Counted from the first letter of the stretch, positions 16,339 through 24,944 are shown. The stretch is 34,346 bases of DNA from Planctomycetota bacterium (GCA_021413475.1 JAIOQJ010000118.1:1-34346), one strand, 5' to 3'. Notes: a model not told the origin generated them from the letters alone. Numbers and translations: made by a program.

Positions 16339-18183
16339 TCACTTCGTCTGCATCACGATCGTCCCATCCCAGTTCTCGGGGGGCTTGTTGTCGTAGCGGT
16401 CCATGTATTCCAGAAACACTTTCGACGCTTTCTCCGTCGCGAGATTCTCCGGTGTTACCGAGCGGAGAAACTTCTCGAAGCGATCGCGAGACCGGACCCA
16501 ATTCCCTTCCATGAACGTTTTGACGGCTGCTTCCCAGACTCCGTAGGGAAGTTGCGTTTCATCGGCGTCGGCTTCTTCGATGGGGGGCAATATCTCATGA
16601 ATGAGCACTTTCACGGTCATGCCGGCCGGCTGAATCTTGCCGAGAGATCGGAGCCGGCAGCGGCTCGAATCGGGGTCAACCGTCTTCAGGCGGTTGGCCA
16701 CCGCATCGTCCACCAGGATTTCCACGCCGAAATGCTTGGTAAGCGATTCGAGCCGAGATGAGAGATTCATGATCGGCCCGTAGGCGTCGAGCTTGAATGA
16801 ATCGTAGGTGCCGAGCCTTCCGACGACGGCCGCGCCGTGGGCCAGGCCAATGCCGCAATTAAAGTGGCTCTCCTTGAGCTTCCGATCCCGTGCGAAGGCT
16901 CGCCGGATGTTCAGAACCGCCCGGACGGCACTGTCGATTTGTTCCACTTTGGAGTTAGGCCAGCCCCAGAAACCAACAGCGGCGTCGCCTTGCAAGCCAC
17001 CGATCACGCCTTCATTATCGTGGATGGCGCTGGTCATGATGTCCAGGGCCGAGCTCATGCGTTTCCACGAGGAGAACATGTCGCCAGTCTCCTCGGCATT
17101 CTGACACGAACCGCGAAGATCGCAGAACAGGGCGGTAACCTCCGCGATACGCGGCTTCAGCTTCTCGTCGAGGTCCTGGTGCTCGAGCATCGAGACAATG
17201 CGTTTCGGCAGATATTGACGCAAGCGGGAATTCTGATTCTCCGTTCGCCGCATCTCACGCATGGAACTGAAGAGTTCGGCCGCGAGGTTGACGAACTTGT
17301 GATAGTCCTGGAACTCCGAATCGTTTTTGAGTTGCGTCTCGGAAAGAATGTTCTTCGGCGTTCGGCCGGCCACATAGATGGCCCGGTGCAGGTTCGACTT
17401 TTCCTCGAGGGGTGTGCAAATGGCCCAATCGGTTCCTGGAATGACCGACATCGACAAATTCGAGTCACTCAGTTTCTTGTCCCAAACGTAGAGAACGCTC
17501 TCCATGCTCTCGCGCACCTGGCGGACCAGGCGAGTGGAGATGTGAATGCTCTCTTCCTTCGCGGCACGTTGCTTGCATCGCGTGATGGCGGCGCGAGCGG
17601 TGGGCCCGCCGCGCGGATCGATCTGCGCGAAGCTGGCGAATTCCGCGAGCGGCAATCCCTTCAGGATGACGTCGAGGACGCGATCCTCAAGTTGACTGTC
17701 TTCGCGAATGACGCGGATGATTTCAGGCAGTTCGGCCAGGGCAATCAACGGCCGTTGCGAATTGGCGAACGGATTGTGCCGCAATTCGCCCCGGGTCATC
17801 GTGTGAGTCATCCCGGATTCGCTGTCATCCTGGGGCAAGAGCACCGTGAAAGTCGTCGAGCCGACCGTGAACGATTCGCCGGCATCGATTTCGAAATCGT
17901 CGCTTGGTTTGGCTTTGTAAAAGACCGGATTGATCGCGGGCCGATCCGCCGGCTCCTTGCGCCGCTGAACGCGCAGTTTCTTACCCGACCAGTGGATGAT
18001 AACGTGCTGACCCGAGATTCGCGGATCGTCGACGACCCATTCCGAGCGATTCCAGGCAGGGACATCCAACGCGGCAAGAGAAAGCCGACCGATCGTCACA
18101 TTCCGACCTTCGGGCAACGTATAGCGCCACAAACTTTGCGTCCGTGTGTCCGGATTCTCGAAGCGAGCTTGCAATTCAGCCAT
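16339..18183 (-). CDS. FHA domain plus class III nucleotide cyclase
   Basis: A 614-residue cytoplasmic protein. Residues about 20-115 are an FHA phosphothreonine-binding domain (IGR at 31-33, ISGQH with S57 and H60). Residues about 215-335 look like a GAF-type sensor followed by a helix. The C-terminal cyclase domain (about 345-520) has both metal-binding acids (D355 in FCDLRGS, D400 in GGLQGDAAVGFWG), the substrate-specifying aspartate D466, and the transition-state residues N473 and R477 in IMNLSSRL. The lysine usually four residues before the second metal Asp is Gly396, so nucleotide specificity or activity may be unusual. The start overlaps the kinase stop by eight bases (ATGGCTGA), suggesting translational coupling. 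The FHA domain should recognise the phosphorylated kinase or its substrate, which is inference. Confidence 0.92.
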   Translation of the reverse strand: MAELQARFENPDTRTQSLWRYTLPEGRNVTIGRLSLAALDVPAWNRSEWVVDDPRISGQHVIIHWSGKKLRVQRRKEPADRPAINPVFYKAKPSDDFEIDAGESFTVGSTTFTVLLPQDDSESGMTHTMTRGELRHNPFANSQRPLIALAELPEIIRVIREDSQLEDRVLDVILKGLPLAEFASFAQIDPRGGPTARAAITRCKQRAAKEESIHISTRLVRQVRESMESVLYVWDKKLSDSNLSMSVIPGTDWAICTPLEEKSNLHRAIYVAGRTPKNILSETQLKNDSEFQDYHKFVNLAAELFSSMREMRRTENQNSRLRQYLPKRIVSMLEHQDLDEKLKPRIAEVTALFCDLRGSCQNAEETGDMFSSWKRMSSALDIMTSAIHDNEGVIGGLQGDAAVGFWGWPNSKVEQIDSAVRAVLNIRRAFARDRKLKESHFNCGIGLAHGAAVVGRLGTYDSFKLDAYGPIMNLSSRLESLTKHFGVEILVDDAVANRLKTVDPDSSRCRLRSLGKIQPAGMTVKVLIHEILPPIEEADADETQLPYGVWEAAVKTFMEGNWVRSRDRFEKFLRSVTPENLATEKASKVFLEYMDRYDNKPPENWDGTIVMQTK

Positions 18184-20530
18184 TGGCCATCAACTCCTGA
18201 CGCCGCAAGGTTCGGATCCACCAGATCCACAATCCTAGAACCATGCTGCCTAAAACCACCAACGCGGCGATCCCAATTCCGTAAATAGATTCCCGCAATT
18301 TTCGCAAGGGCTTTTCAGCAGCGGTCTTGCTTACCTGAACGGCGAGCAACCAACGGCGATCGTCCTTTTTCACTGTGTCGTCGCCTCCCACATGGTAAGG
18401 ATACAGCGGCACGCTGCTAACGAAAAATTCGTCCTGGCCTTCTCCGTTTGGAAAGGGATCGCGATAGACCGATTCCCCGGCATTGTTCGCATGAAAGCAA
18501 TCCAGCGACTGATAAATGGGCTTGGGGTCTTCTTCATGTTCGACAATCGTATTCGCTTTCGCATGCCACGCCCAACAGCCGCGCTCATTGACCAGGATGA
18601 CCGACTCATCCTCCGGATTTGCCGCTCGGATTCTGTCACTTCCGAGCCAGCGAAGCAGATCCCGATCGACATCGATATTCGTCGAAATGATGGCGACGAT
18701 TTCTTGCTTCGCGTTGCGGATCGGTGCCGAAACGTCGATTCGCAAATTCTGATGCGTCCGGGAACGAAACACCTGGGAGATATGAACACGCTCGATCGGC
18801 GTATGGGCAATGTGTTTATCTTTCTCGTCGAACTGGTTGCCCATGCCATTGAAGTAATCGCGCCAGGACCAATTTTTGCGGAAGAAGTCTTCACCCTGTT
18901 CGTTCGTGGAATTCACGAATGGCGTTCCGTTCGCCTCCAGGCGCCCGAGCCAATAACCGCGTCCCTCGACGACACCGATCAACGCCACGCCGCGCGATTC
19001 CTTATCCGTGTGATACCAAGGCATGGTTGACTTCGTTTGATCGATTAGCCAGTCGTTGAATACCTTGCGATCTTCCCCGGTCAAGGGAGGCCCTTTCGTT
19101 GTCGGGATCTGCTTGAACTTTTCGAGCGCGGCGAGCAACTTCCCATCTTTCATCCAGTTCGCCTTCTCGGCTTCCTTGGCTGCGATTTGAATGAACTCAA
19201 CGCGATCACGCAATTTCTCCTCGATCAACTGACTGGCGATGCTCGATGTTCGCAGCAGCGACTTTTGGACATTCTCCGCAACAGCTCGTTCGCTCTGCTT
19301 GAAAATTTTGTTCGCGGAGTAAAGGCCCAAGAAGGCCAGAGCCACCAGGAAAATAATGGTAACTGCCGCGGCGGCAATCAGGGCGGGGCGCTGACGAGCC
19401 CAGAGAGCACGGCTATTCAAGCCAGCCAGCAGAGCGGCCGCGCTCGGGGGCCTTTCTTCGGGTTTGACGGCAAGACAACGCTCGATCAACGTAGCCAGGG
19501 TCGAATCGATCTCCGAAACATTCTGCGGCGCGGCCTCCTGCACGGTTTTACGCAGCGAGACGTGAGGTTGTTCTTCCAGCGAACGACGGTACTCGACCAA
19601 GCGAGCGCGGACGTCTTTGATGCTCGCCAACCGACGGACGGTATCGCCGTCCGCTCGCGGGCGTTTTCCGGTCAGCATCTCAAAAAGAATCGCGCCCAGG
19701 GCGTAAACGTCCCAATTCGTATCGGGCAAGGTGCTTTTCGCGGCAGCTTGCTCGGGCGGCATGTAAAACATCGTTCCGAAAGCACCCGGTTCCTGACTGC
19801 CAAGCTGGGCCTGGCCAAAATCCGCAACCAGGGGTTCTCCCGATTCATTCATCAGAATATTGGCCGGCTTCAGATCGCAGTGGATGACGCTTTTCGTATG
19901 AACGTACGCCATGGTCTGCACCACCCGCGTGAAGAGCGGCAATGCCTCGCGCAAGGGGAGCGGTCCACGGTTTTTCAGTAAATCAGCCAGCGATCCATTT
20001 CTGGCGTACGGCATCACGTAGTATGGCGGGTCGGCCTTCTTGTCCGCGAATTGCTTGAAAGACATGACGCCCGTGCAGCCCTCGAGCCTTGCGATCCGGC
20101 TCACTTCACGATGCATGGCCTCCCATTGCGAGCAGGTAAAGAACTTGATCGCCACCTGGCCAATATCCCCTTCGGTGCTCTGGGCTTCCCAGACTGTTCC
20201 AAATGCTCCTTTGCCGATTCGGTGCAGCAGTTTGTAGCCGGGCACCAACGAAGCTTCGCCCGCATCGAGCTGATCGTTTTCGAGCCGTTGCTCGATTCCT
20301 TCCATGGCCGTGTAATGCTGGACGGTAACTAGAAGCGGCTCTTGAGATCCGTCGGCCGCGCGAAATTGAGAATCGATGATCGTCCCTGAAGAACTCGACA
20401 CCTCGGGCGTGGATTTCGACGTGCTTCCTGTCCCCTGGGAAGTTGCCGGAACATAGGCTTCCGTTCGCAGCAAAGGTTCGGCAGAACCCGTGTGCTTGGG
20501 TATTTCGGTGAGATCATTGGGGGAGGACAT
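18176..20530 (-). CDS. Transmembrane Ser/Thr kinase with Cache-like sensor
   Basis: A 784-residue kinase. A Ser/Thr-rich N-terminal tail (1-95) precedes the Hanks-type kinase domain: Gly loop GKGAFG at 106-111, ATP lysine K129, catalytic loop HCDLKPAN with D219, DFG at 237-239 and the GTMFYMPPE activation segment. The catalytic loop has Cys in place of Arg (HCD), so it is a non-RD kinase. Helix one (about 383-404) leads into a 340-residue extracytoplasmic region with a Cache-like signature (DVSAPIRNAKQEIVAIIST at about 599-617). Helix two (about 749-771) ends in a 13-residue tail. This is sensor architecture: an external ligand would control the internal kinase. The stop overlaps the start of the FHA-cyclase gene. 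A perfect inverted repeat lies 36 bases upstream. The Thr/Ser-rich tail would be a natural autophosphorylation site for FHA binding, which is inference. Confidence 0.92.
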   Translation of the reverse strand: MSSPNDLTEIPKHTGSAEPLLRTEAYVPATSQGTGSTSKSTPEVSSSSGTIIDSQFRAADGSQEPLLVTVQHYTAMEGIEQRLENDQLDAGEASLVPGYKLLHRIGKGAFGTVWEAQSTEGDIGQVAIKFFTCSQWEAMHREVSRIARLEGCTGVMSFKQFADKKADPPYYVMPYARNGSLADLLKNRGPLPLREALPLFTRVVQTMAYVHTKSVIHCDLKPANILMNESGEPLVADFGQAQLGSQEPGAFGTMFYMPPEQAAAKSTLPDTNWDVYALGAILFEMLTGKRPRADGDTVRRLASIKDVRARLVEYRRSLEEQPHVSLRKTVQEAAPQNVSEIDSTLATLIERCLAVKPEERPPSAAALLAGLNSRALWARQRPALIAAAAVTIIFLVALAFLGLYSANKIFKQSERAVAENVQKSLLRTSSIASQLIEEKLRDRVEFIQIAAKEAEKANWMKDGKLLAALEKFKQIPTTKGPPLTGEDRKVFNDWLIDQTKSTMPWYHTDKESRGVALIGVVEGRGYWLGRLEANGTPFVNSTNEQGEDFFRKNWSWRDYFNGMGNQFDEKDKHIAHTPIERVHISQVFRSRTHQNLRIDVSAPIRNAKQEIVAIISTNIDVDRDLLRWLGSDRIRAANPEDESVILVNERGCWAWHAKANTIVEHEEDPKPIYQSLDCFHANNAGESVYRDPFPNGEGQDEFFVSSVPLYPYHVGGDDTVKKDDRRWLLAVQVSKTAAEKPLRKLRESIYGIGIAALVVLGSMVLGLWIWWIRTLRRQELMANG

Positions 20531-20565
20531 GAAAAAATACGTCCCTTCCGATACCTGGGTGACTT

Positions 20566-20597
20566 CATTCGCTGAGGTTAATTTACGTCAGCGAATG
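20566..20597. promoter_or_regulatory. Perfect 10-bp inverted repeat upstream of the kinase operon
   Basis: CATTCGCTGA at 20566-20575 and TCAGCGAATG at 20588-20597 are exact reverse complements, with a 12-base AT-rich centre (GGTTAATTTACG). The element begins 36 bases before the kinase ATG (20530). The two-half-site layout suits a dimeric regulator; a 5'-leader hairpin is the alternative. No second copy was noticed in this window. Confidence 0.5.
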
Positions 20598-20732
20598 CAC
20601 TCCCGCAACAGGTAGGATGGAACGAAATCCATTCAATCCGGAGAAATGACTTCGGCGCTCGACTCGTCTCAGGCCTTAATCGGGCGCGGATATTGAAGAC
20701 CTGAACGATCGGCGGCCGACAAATTTTATGCG

Positions 20733-21782
20733 TTAGAACTGAAAGCCAAGCTGGAAAAAGAAGCCATCCAGCGACAAATCGCTCGTCCGAGGGAGCGTTT
20801 TTCCTTCAGAGAAATCATCGATAAGCGTCGGCCGCTGGACCAAGCTGAACCAATTGACCGCCTGATAGCCTCCGGTGAAGCTGAAACCGCGATATTGCCA
20901 GGTCGCACCCAATGCCAAACCGATCATTGGAACAATCGGACGATCGAGACTGGCGACGTCGGTATAAACCGTCCCGCCGCCGTTGTTTGTTTCGAACAGT
21001 GCCGAGCGATTGCGGCCGTAGATCAAACCGCCACTGGCTTTAGTGAACACCGAGAAATTCTTGACGACTTTCCAGCGAAATTCCGTGCCCAAGATCGGTC
21101 CAGCCCCTTCAAAATTCGAACGACTCTCGGCAAAAGCGGAATCAGCCAAACGGCCATTGTACGTGGCATTCAGGCTTTGCCGGATCGATGCGAAACGCAC
21201 GCCGCCGTAGAGGCGGATCTGCGTCCATTCATCCACGTTCATCGTCTTGCCGAATTCAAAATCGTAGATGTTGTAGTCGAGCCGGGACCGAGCGATGGCA
21301 GTTAGCGCCGAGTCAGTCAAACCAGGTCGAGTCAAGGTCGGATAAAGAAGCCCACCGGCCGGTGCCCGAGCGAATTCATTCCCACGGCTATGCAGGTACG
21401 TGTAAAAGAATCCCACATCCCAGCCGGATTCCGCGAAGCGATAGCCGAGGCCGGCCCGGAGCCCGCTGCGCGTGTCGTACCGGACTGACTGGAGATCGCC
21501 GCGCGGCGTGATATCGTTCACCGCGTCGATCAAGGCGTAGTCCAGCGTGCGCTGCCGAGGGCGAAGCAGCAGATATTCGGCTGCACCGTAAAATCCGCCC
21601 TCGTGGTGAGCTTCCGCGTGCTCATGCACCTCCGCTGCGTGATGGAGTTCCGGCGGCGTCAAATCCTTGACAGTACCCGCGGGCACTGTGGGCAACACCA
21701 GCGCGCGATTAGGTTCCTCCGCCACTGCGGAGCCAATCGCAAGCATAACCACAACGAGATAGATGAAGAAATACGGTCGCAT
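20733..21782 (-). CDS. Lpg1974-type outer-membrane beta-barrel protein
   Basis: A 349-residue outer-membrane protein. It has a signal peptide (hydrophobic core YLVVVMLAIGSA, cleavage near VAE) and a His/Glu-rich segment at about 47-62 (HHAAEVHEHAEAHHEGG) that could bind metal. A beta-barrel follows (FYGAAEYLLLRPRQ, YDTRSGLRAGLGYRFAESGW, WQYRGFSFTGGYQAVNWFSL) and ends in FQLGFQF, the aromatic C-terminal signature of outer-membrane barrels. The pattern matches the Lpg1974 family of pore-forming proteins (PF05150-like), common in planctomycetes. AGGAGG lies about nine bases before the ATG. The gene is 202 bases upstream of the kinase gene on the same strand and may be separately transcribed. Confidence 0.87.
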   Translation of the reverse strand: MRPYFFIYLVVVMLAIGSAVAEEPNRALVLPTVPAGTVKDLTPPELHHAAEVHEHAEAHHEGGFYGAAEYLLLRPRQRTLDYALIDAVNDITPRGDLQSVRYDTRSGLRAGLGYRFAESGWDVGFFYTYLHSRGNEFARAPAGGLLYPTLTRPGLTDSALTAIARSRLDYNIYDFEFGKTMNVDEWTQIRLYGGVRFASIRQSLNATYNGRLADSAFAESRSNFEGAGPILGTEFRWKVVKNFSVFTKASGGLIYGRNRSALFETNNGGGTVYTDVASLDRPIVPMIGLALGATWQYRGFSFTGGYQAVNWFSLVQRPTLIDDFSEGKTLPRTSDLSLDGFFFQLGFQF

Positions 21783-22114
21783 CCGAGCGGCCTCCTACGG
21801 GGCGCGGGGCGGAAATTAGCTCCAACAAGCGCGATCCGCATAACCGAATCAGTCGATGGAAACAAGACCGACCCGGAGCGACTTTTCGGCTCCGTCCGTT
21901 CGTAGCGATTTGGGAAACTGTCGGGGTTCAAGCAGCTTCCGCCGACCGTCCATTGTCCCTCGGCGACCAGGGTCGAGAAGTCGCTGAAGTCTTGCCGCTT
22001 CCCATGCCGATGAACGGGTACTGCCCGATTCTCCATGCTTTGCAGTTCGCCCAGATTGATAGCCGAAGCGACTTGTGCAGGGTTTCCAAGTTTTGCATCA
22101 GGGACCAAGAAAAA
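21783..22114. other. Divergent intergenic gap
   Basis: These 332 bases lie between the outer-membrane gene (minus) and the hypothetical/SNF2 pair (plus). AGGAGG for the minus-strand gene is at about 21791-21796. A small hairpin with CGGAGC/GCTCCG arms lies near 21878-21898. The plus frame is open to 21953 but reads as non-coding (Cys/Met-rich, no family), so I do not extend the downstream gene. No convincing promoter pair was found. Confidence 0.5.
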
Positions 22115-22666
22115 ATGAGTGAATCGACTCCGACCGGGCCGATCCATCTCGGGTTTTTGACCGTGTTTCAGGAAGGCAACGGCTTTCTGGGCGGTTATTT
22201 GGCCACCAATTCGTGGGGCAGGCCGCTCGAATTTCGGCTCAGCACCGCTGTGCAGCCGAATCGGGTGCAGTCGATCCTGTACGGAACGACCCTCCAGGAA
22301 TATCTCTGCGCCGATCTCATAGGTAAGACGCTGATCGAAAAGTGTTCGACGTCGGTCCATCTCTTAATTACCGACTCGCTCGATGTGCTCCCCATCCGCA
22401 GCCGGTTGGAAGTCCCCGTCCTCGCGGTGTTGCCGCCGGAGAACCAGGACGTCAGCTTTCTCCCGGCCGAACGCGTGACTCGTTTGCCTCGCGAGAAGTT
22501 GAGCACGGCTCTGTACTTTGATCCCCGCAAGCAAGGCGACTTGGAGCAGATTCAGGCGTTGCTCGATCGCATCGACACGTCCCTCGATTTTGCCGAGCCG
22601 TTCAGCCGAATCCGCGAGGCGATGGTCGAGGCCCGCAAGATGGGGGTCACCAGCCGTGCTGCTTGA
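22115..22666 (+). CDS. Hypothetical protein encoded with SNF2 helicase
   Basis: A 183-residue protein without signal peptide or membrane helix. I chose ATG 22115 because the open frame upstream lacks protein character and the family-like sequence begins right after it (GPIHLGFLTVFQEGNGFLGG). The middle part contains NRVQSILYGTTLQEYLCADL and LLITDSLDVLPIRSRLEVPV. The end overlaps the SNF2 GTG start by 11 bases, so the two are probably translated together. I recognise no named family. The tight coupling suggests it works with the helicase, perhaps as a DNA- or protein-binding partner, which is inference. Confidence 0.82.
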   Translation: MSESTPTGPIHLGFLTVFQEGNGFLGGYLATNSWGRPLEFRLSTAVQPNRVQSILYGTTLQEYLCADLIGKTLIEKCSTSVHLLITDSLDVLPIRSRLEVPVLAVLPPENQDVSFLPAERVTRLPREKLSTALYFDPRKQGDLEQIQALLDRIDTSLDFAEPFSRIREAMVEARKMGVTSRAA

Positions 22667-24410
22667 ATCACCCGCGAGTGAAGCCGCCGAGCCGACCGCG
22701 TTTTCCATCGACCTCGAACTGGGTATGGACGTCTTGCGGATGCCCCGTTTCGAAAGTGAAATGCGGCCGCAGGTCCGTGAAGCCCGTCTTCTGAACGACT
22801 CCCCGTGGGCCAGGTCGATCGGTGCGCTCGACATGCGCATCCAAACGGAGGGCTGGAAGTTCCCCGCGCCGCCCGACGAACCGTTGCCGACTCCACAAGC
22901 CGAGTTGAAGCCGGTTTCGGTGGATGAGCCTACCGCCGACGATCCGCAGTTGCCGCGTTCGAAGCCAAAGCTCCGCATACGACCGACCGCCGAGACCGTC
23001 CTCTTCAAGGACCGGTTGCTCTACTTGCTGCAACCGCCGCTCGACAATCTGTTCGGGGGCAAGCAAGTTTCGGTGCCGTTCGCGCCGTTTCCGTATCAGC
23101 TTGAAGGTATCCGCTTTTTGATGCCCCGCCACTCGGCCCTGATCGCCGACGAAATGGGTCTCGGCAAGACGATGCAGACGATTCTCGCCATTCGCCTGCT
23201 GTTCCAGTCGGGGATGATCCGCAAGGTTCTGCTCATCTGCCCGAAGCCGCTGGTGTTCAACTGGACGCGTGAACTGAAATTGTGGGCCGCCGACTTGCCG
23301 TTTGAAGTGCTCGGAGGCGACACGCAGACCCGTCGAGCCTCGTGGCAGGTGTCGAATACCCCTCTGAAGCTCGTCAATTATGAGATCCTCACCCGCGATG
23401 CCGACATGCTTCAGGAAGAGGGGATGCACTTCGACCTCGTCGTTCTCGATGAGGCGCAGCGGATCAAGAACCACGATTCGAAGACCGCCCAAGTGGTCCG
23501 GAGTATCCAGCGCTCACGAAGTTGGGCCCTCACAGGCACGCCGATCGAGAATCGGCCGGAAGACCTGATCAACATCTTTGCGTTCGTCGATCCGGGCCGT
23601 ATTCCTCCCGAGACGCCCGCGAAACGGCTCAATCAATTGACGAGCGACTGCATCATCCGCCGGCTCAAGGAAGACGTGCAGAAGGACATGCCGCCCAAGT
23701 TTGTCTGCGATACGCCGTTGGAACTGTCGCCCGCCCAGCGCGAATCCTATGATCTCGCGGAGAAAGACGGCATCGTCCGCCTGAACGAACTCGGCGAGAC
23801 CATCACGGTCCAGCACGTCTTTCAACTGGTGATGCGGCTGAAGCAGATCTGCAACTTCGATCCTCTCACCGGGTCGAGTGCCAAACTCGAACAATTGCTC
23901 GCCGACATGGAAGAGGTGGCCGAGAACGGCCGCAAGGCGATTATCTTTTCGCAGTGGGTCCAACCGCTGGAGGTGATCGCCAAGTCGCTCGAACCGTACG
24001 GCCCGCTGCAATTCCACGGAAAGATCCCCGGCCGCGACCGCCCGCAGATTCTCGATCAGTTCAAGAACGATCCGACCAAGCACGTCATCTTGATGAGCTA
24101 CGGCACGGGAAGCGTCGGCCTGAACCTGCAGTTCACCAACTATGTATTCCTGTTCGACCGCTGGTGGAACCCGGCCATCGAAGACCAGGCCATCAACCGC
24201 GCCCATCGCATCGGCCAGAAGAACCCGGTGACGGTCAAGCGTTTCGTCATGGAAAACACCATCGAGAAACGGATCGCCGAGGTCCTCGATCGCAAACGGC
24301 AACTGTTCAACGAGATCCTCGAACAAAACGGCGAACCCGTGCTCGGCCTGACCAACGAAGAGGTTTTCGGTTTGTTTGATATCAAGGCTAGGCCGAAAAA
24401 GGTGGGGTGA
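22656..24410 (+). CDS. SNF2-family DNA-dependent ATPase/helicase
   Basis: A 584-residue SNF2 protein. The N-terminal 140 residues are a family-poor region. The ATPase core follows: motif I DEMGLGKT at 165-172, Ia ICPKPLVFNW, DEAQ at 265-268, motif III LTGTPIENR at 292-300, motif V SYGTGSVGLNLQ and motif VI QAINRAHRIGQ at 511-521. All catalytic motifs are present. Such proteins translocate on double-stranded DNA and remodel protein-DNA complexes; no nuclease or methylase domain is fused here. The start is GTG at 22656, supported by GGGGG nine bases upstream and by overlap with the preceding gene; ATG at 22725 is the alternative. No restriction or other defence genes are adjacent. Confidence 0.92.
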   Translation: MLLESPASEAAEPTAFSIDLELGMDVLRMPRFESEMRPQVREARLLNDSPWARSIGALDMRIQTEGWKFPAPPDEPLPTPQAELKPVSVDEPTADDPQLPRSKPKLRIRPTAETVLFKDRLLYLLQPPLDNLFGGKQVSVPFAPFPYQLEGIRFLMPRHSALIADEMGLGKTMQTILAIRLLFQSGMIRKVLLICPKPLVFNWTRELKLWAADLPFEVLGGDTQTRRASWQVSNTPLKLVNYEILTRDADMLQEEGMHFDLVVLDEAQRIKNHDSKTAQVVRSIQRSRSWALTGTPIENRPEDLINIFAFVDPGRIPPETPAKRLNQLTSDCIIRRLKEDVQKDMPPKFVCDTPLELSPAQRESYDLAEKDGIVRLNELGETITVQHVFQLVMRLKQICNFDPLTGSSAKLEQLLADMEEVAENGRKAIIFSQWVQPLEVIAKSLEPYGPLQFHGKIPGRDRPQILDQFKNDPTKHVILMSYGTGSVGLNLQFTNYVFLFDRWWNPAIEDQAINRAHRIGQKNPVTVKRFVMENTIEKRIAEVLDRKRQLFNEILEQNGEPVLGLTNEEVFGLFDIKARPKKVG

Positions 24411-24452
24411 TGCGAATTGATTGATTAGGGCCTCCACCGAGTTCGCAATTGA

Positions 24453-24941
24453 CTAAGGAGTCGCAGGGACAACAAACTCGATTGCCCGCAAAGGCCGCTG
24501 GTCTAATGGTGGGCCATCGCCGCCATCTACGACTCGAATGGTGACCTGTTGGCCACGCCCACGATGCAACAACTCGAATAGCGCGTTTATCGAAAAGCCC
24601 CGAATCACATCTCCGACGTGAAATCCTGCGCGTCCGAAGACTCCATCGGGAGTGACTGATTCGACTACAAGTACCTCTCGCATGTACGAGGATCCATCCT
24701 CCCGAATATAGGGTGTTCCATGCTCAAACCCCAAATCACGCTCCAGGGGACGACCGATCTTTACTTGCCAATAGCAACGTATATTATCCATATGCCAAAG
24801 AGAACGGCGAATACAGTAATTGAGCGGATGAGCCATTTCCGCATTGTTTTCTCTCCATGCTTTGGCACCGACCTCAGGATTGCTCAGTTGATGCTTCAGT
24901 AAATTTCGGCGGCAATTCGGGGCCGCCAACCATTTCACCAT
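24453..24941 (-). CDS. PDZ-domain protein
   Basis: A 162-residue protein whose C-terminal half is a PDZ domain: VFGRAGFHVGDVIRGFSINA is the carboxylate-binding-loop and helix region, followed by RGRGQQVTIRVVDGG. Upstream residues YWQVKIGRPLERDLGFEHG appear to start the domain. No signal peptide or protease domain is visible. The start is uncertain. ATG 24941 lies three bases after the FIST stop and makes an operon-like junction, while ATG 24836 would give a shorter protein with a cleaner domain edge. Base composition is lower in GC than the neighbours. It could be a regulatory PDZ subunit that binds the C-termini of partner proteins. Confidence 0.72.
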   Translation of the reverse strand: MVKWLAAPNCRRNLLKHQLSNPEVGAKAWRENNAEMAHPLNYCIRRSLWHMDNIRCYWQVKIGRPLERDLGFEHGTPYIREDGSSYMREVLVVESVTPDGVFGRAGFHVGDVIRGFSINALFELLHRGRGQQVTIRVVDGGDGPPLDQRPLRAIEFVVPATP

Positions 24942-24944
24942 TCA

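Noticed and set aside
16837-18288. Plus-strand frame of 483 codons opposite the FHA-cyclase gene
   Set aside because: The minus strand encodes intact FHA and cyclase motifs here; the plus frame has no domain and crosses into the kinase gene.
21953-22114. N-terminal extension of the hypothetical protein before SNF2
   Set aside because: The extra 54 residues have no protein character, and the family-like sequence begins at the internal ATG 22115.
22656-24410. SNF2 helicase as part of a DISARM-like or other phage-defence island
   Set aside because: No methylase, nuclease, DUF1998 or other defence partner is adjacent; the neighbours are an outer-membrane protein and a PDZ/FIST group.
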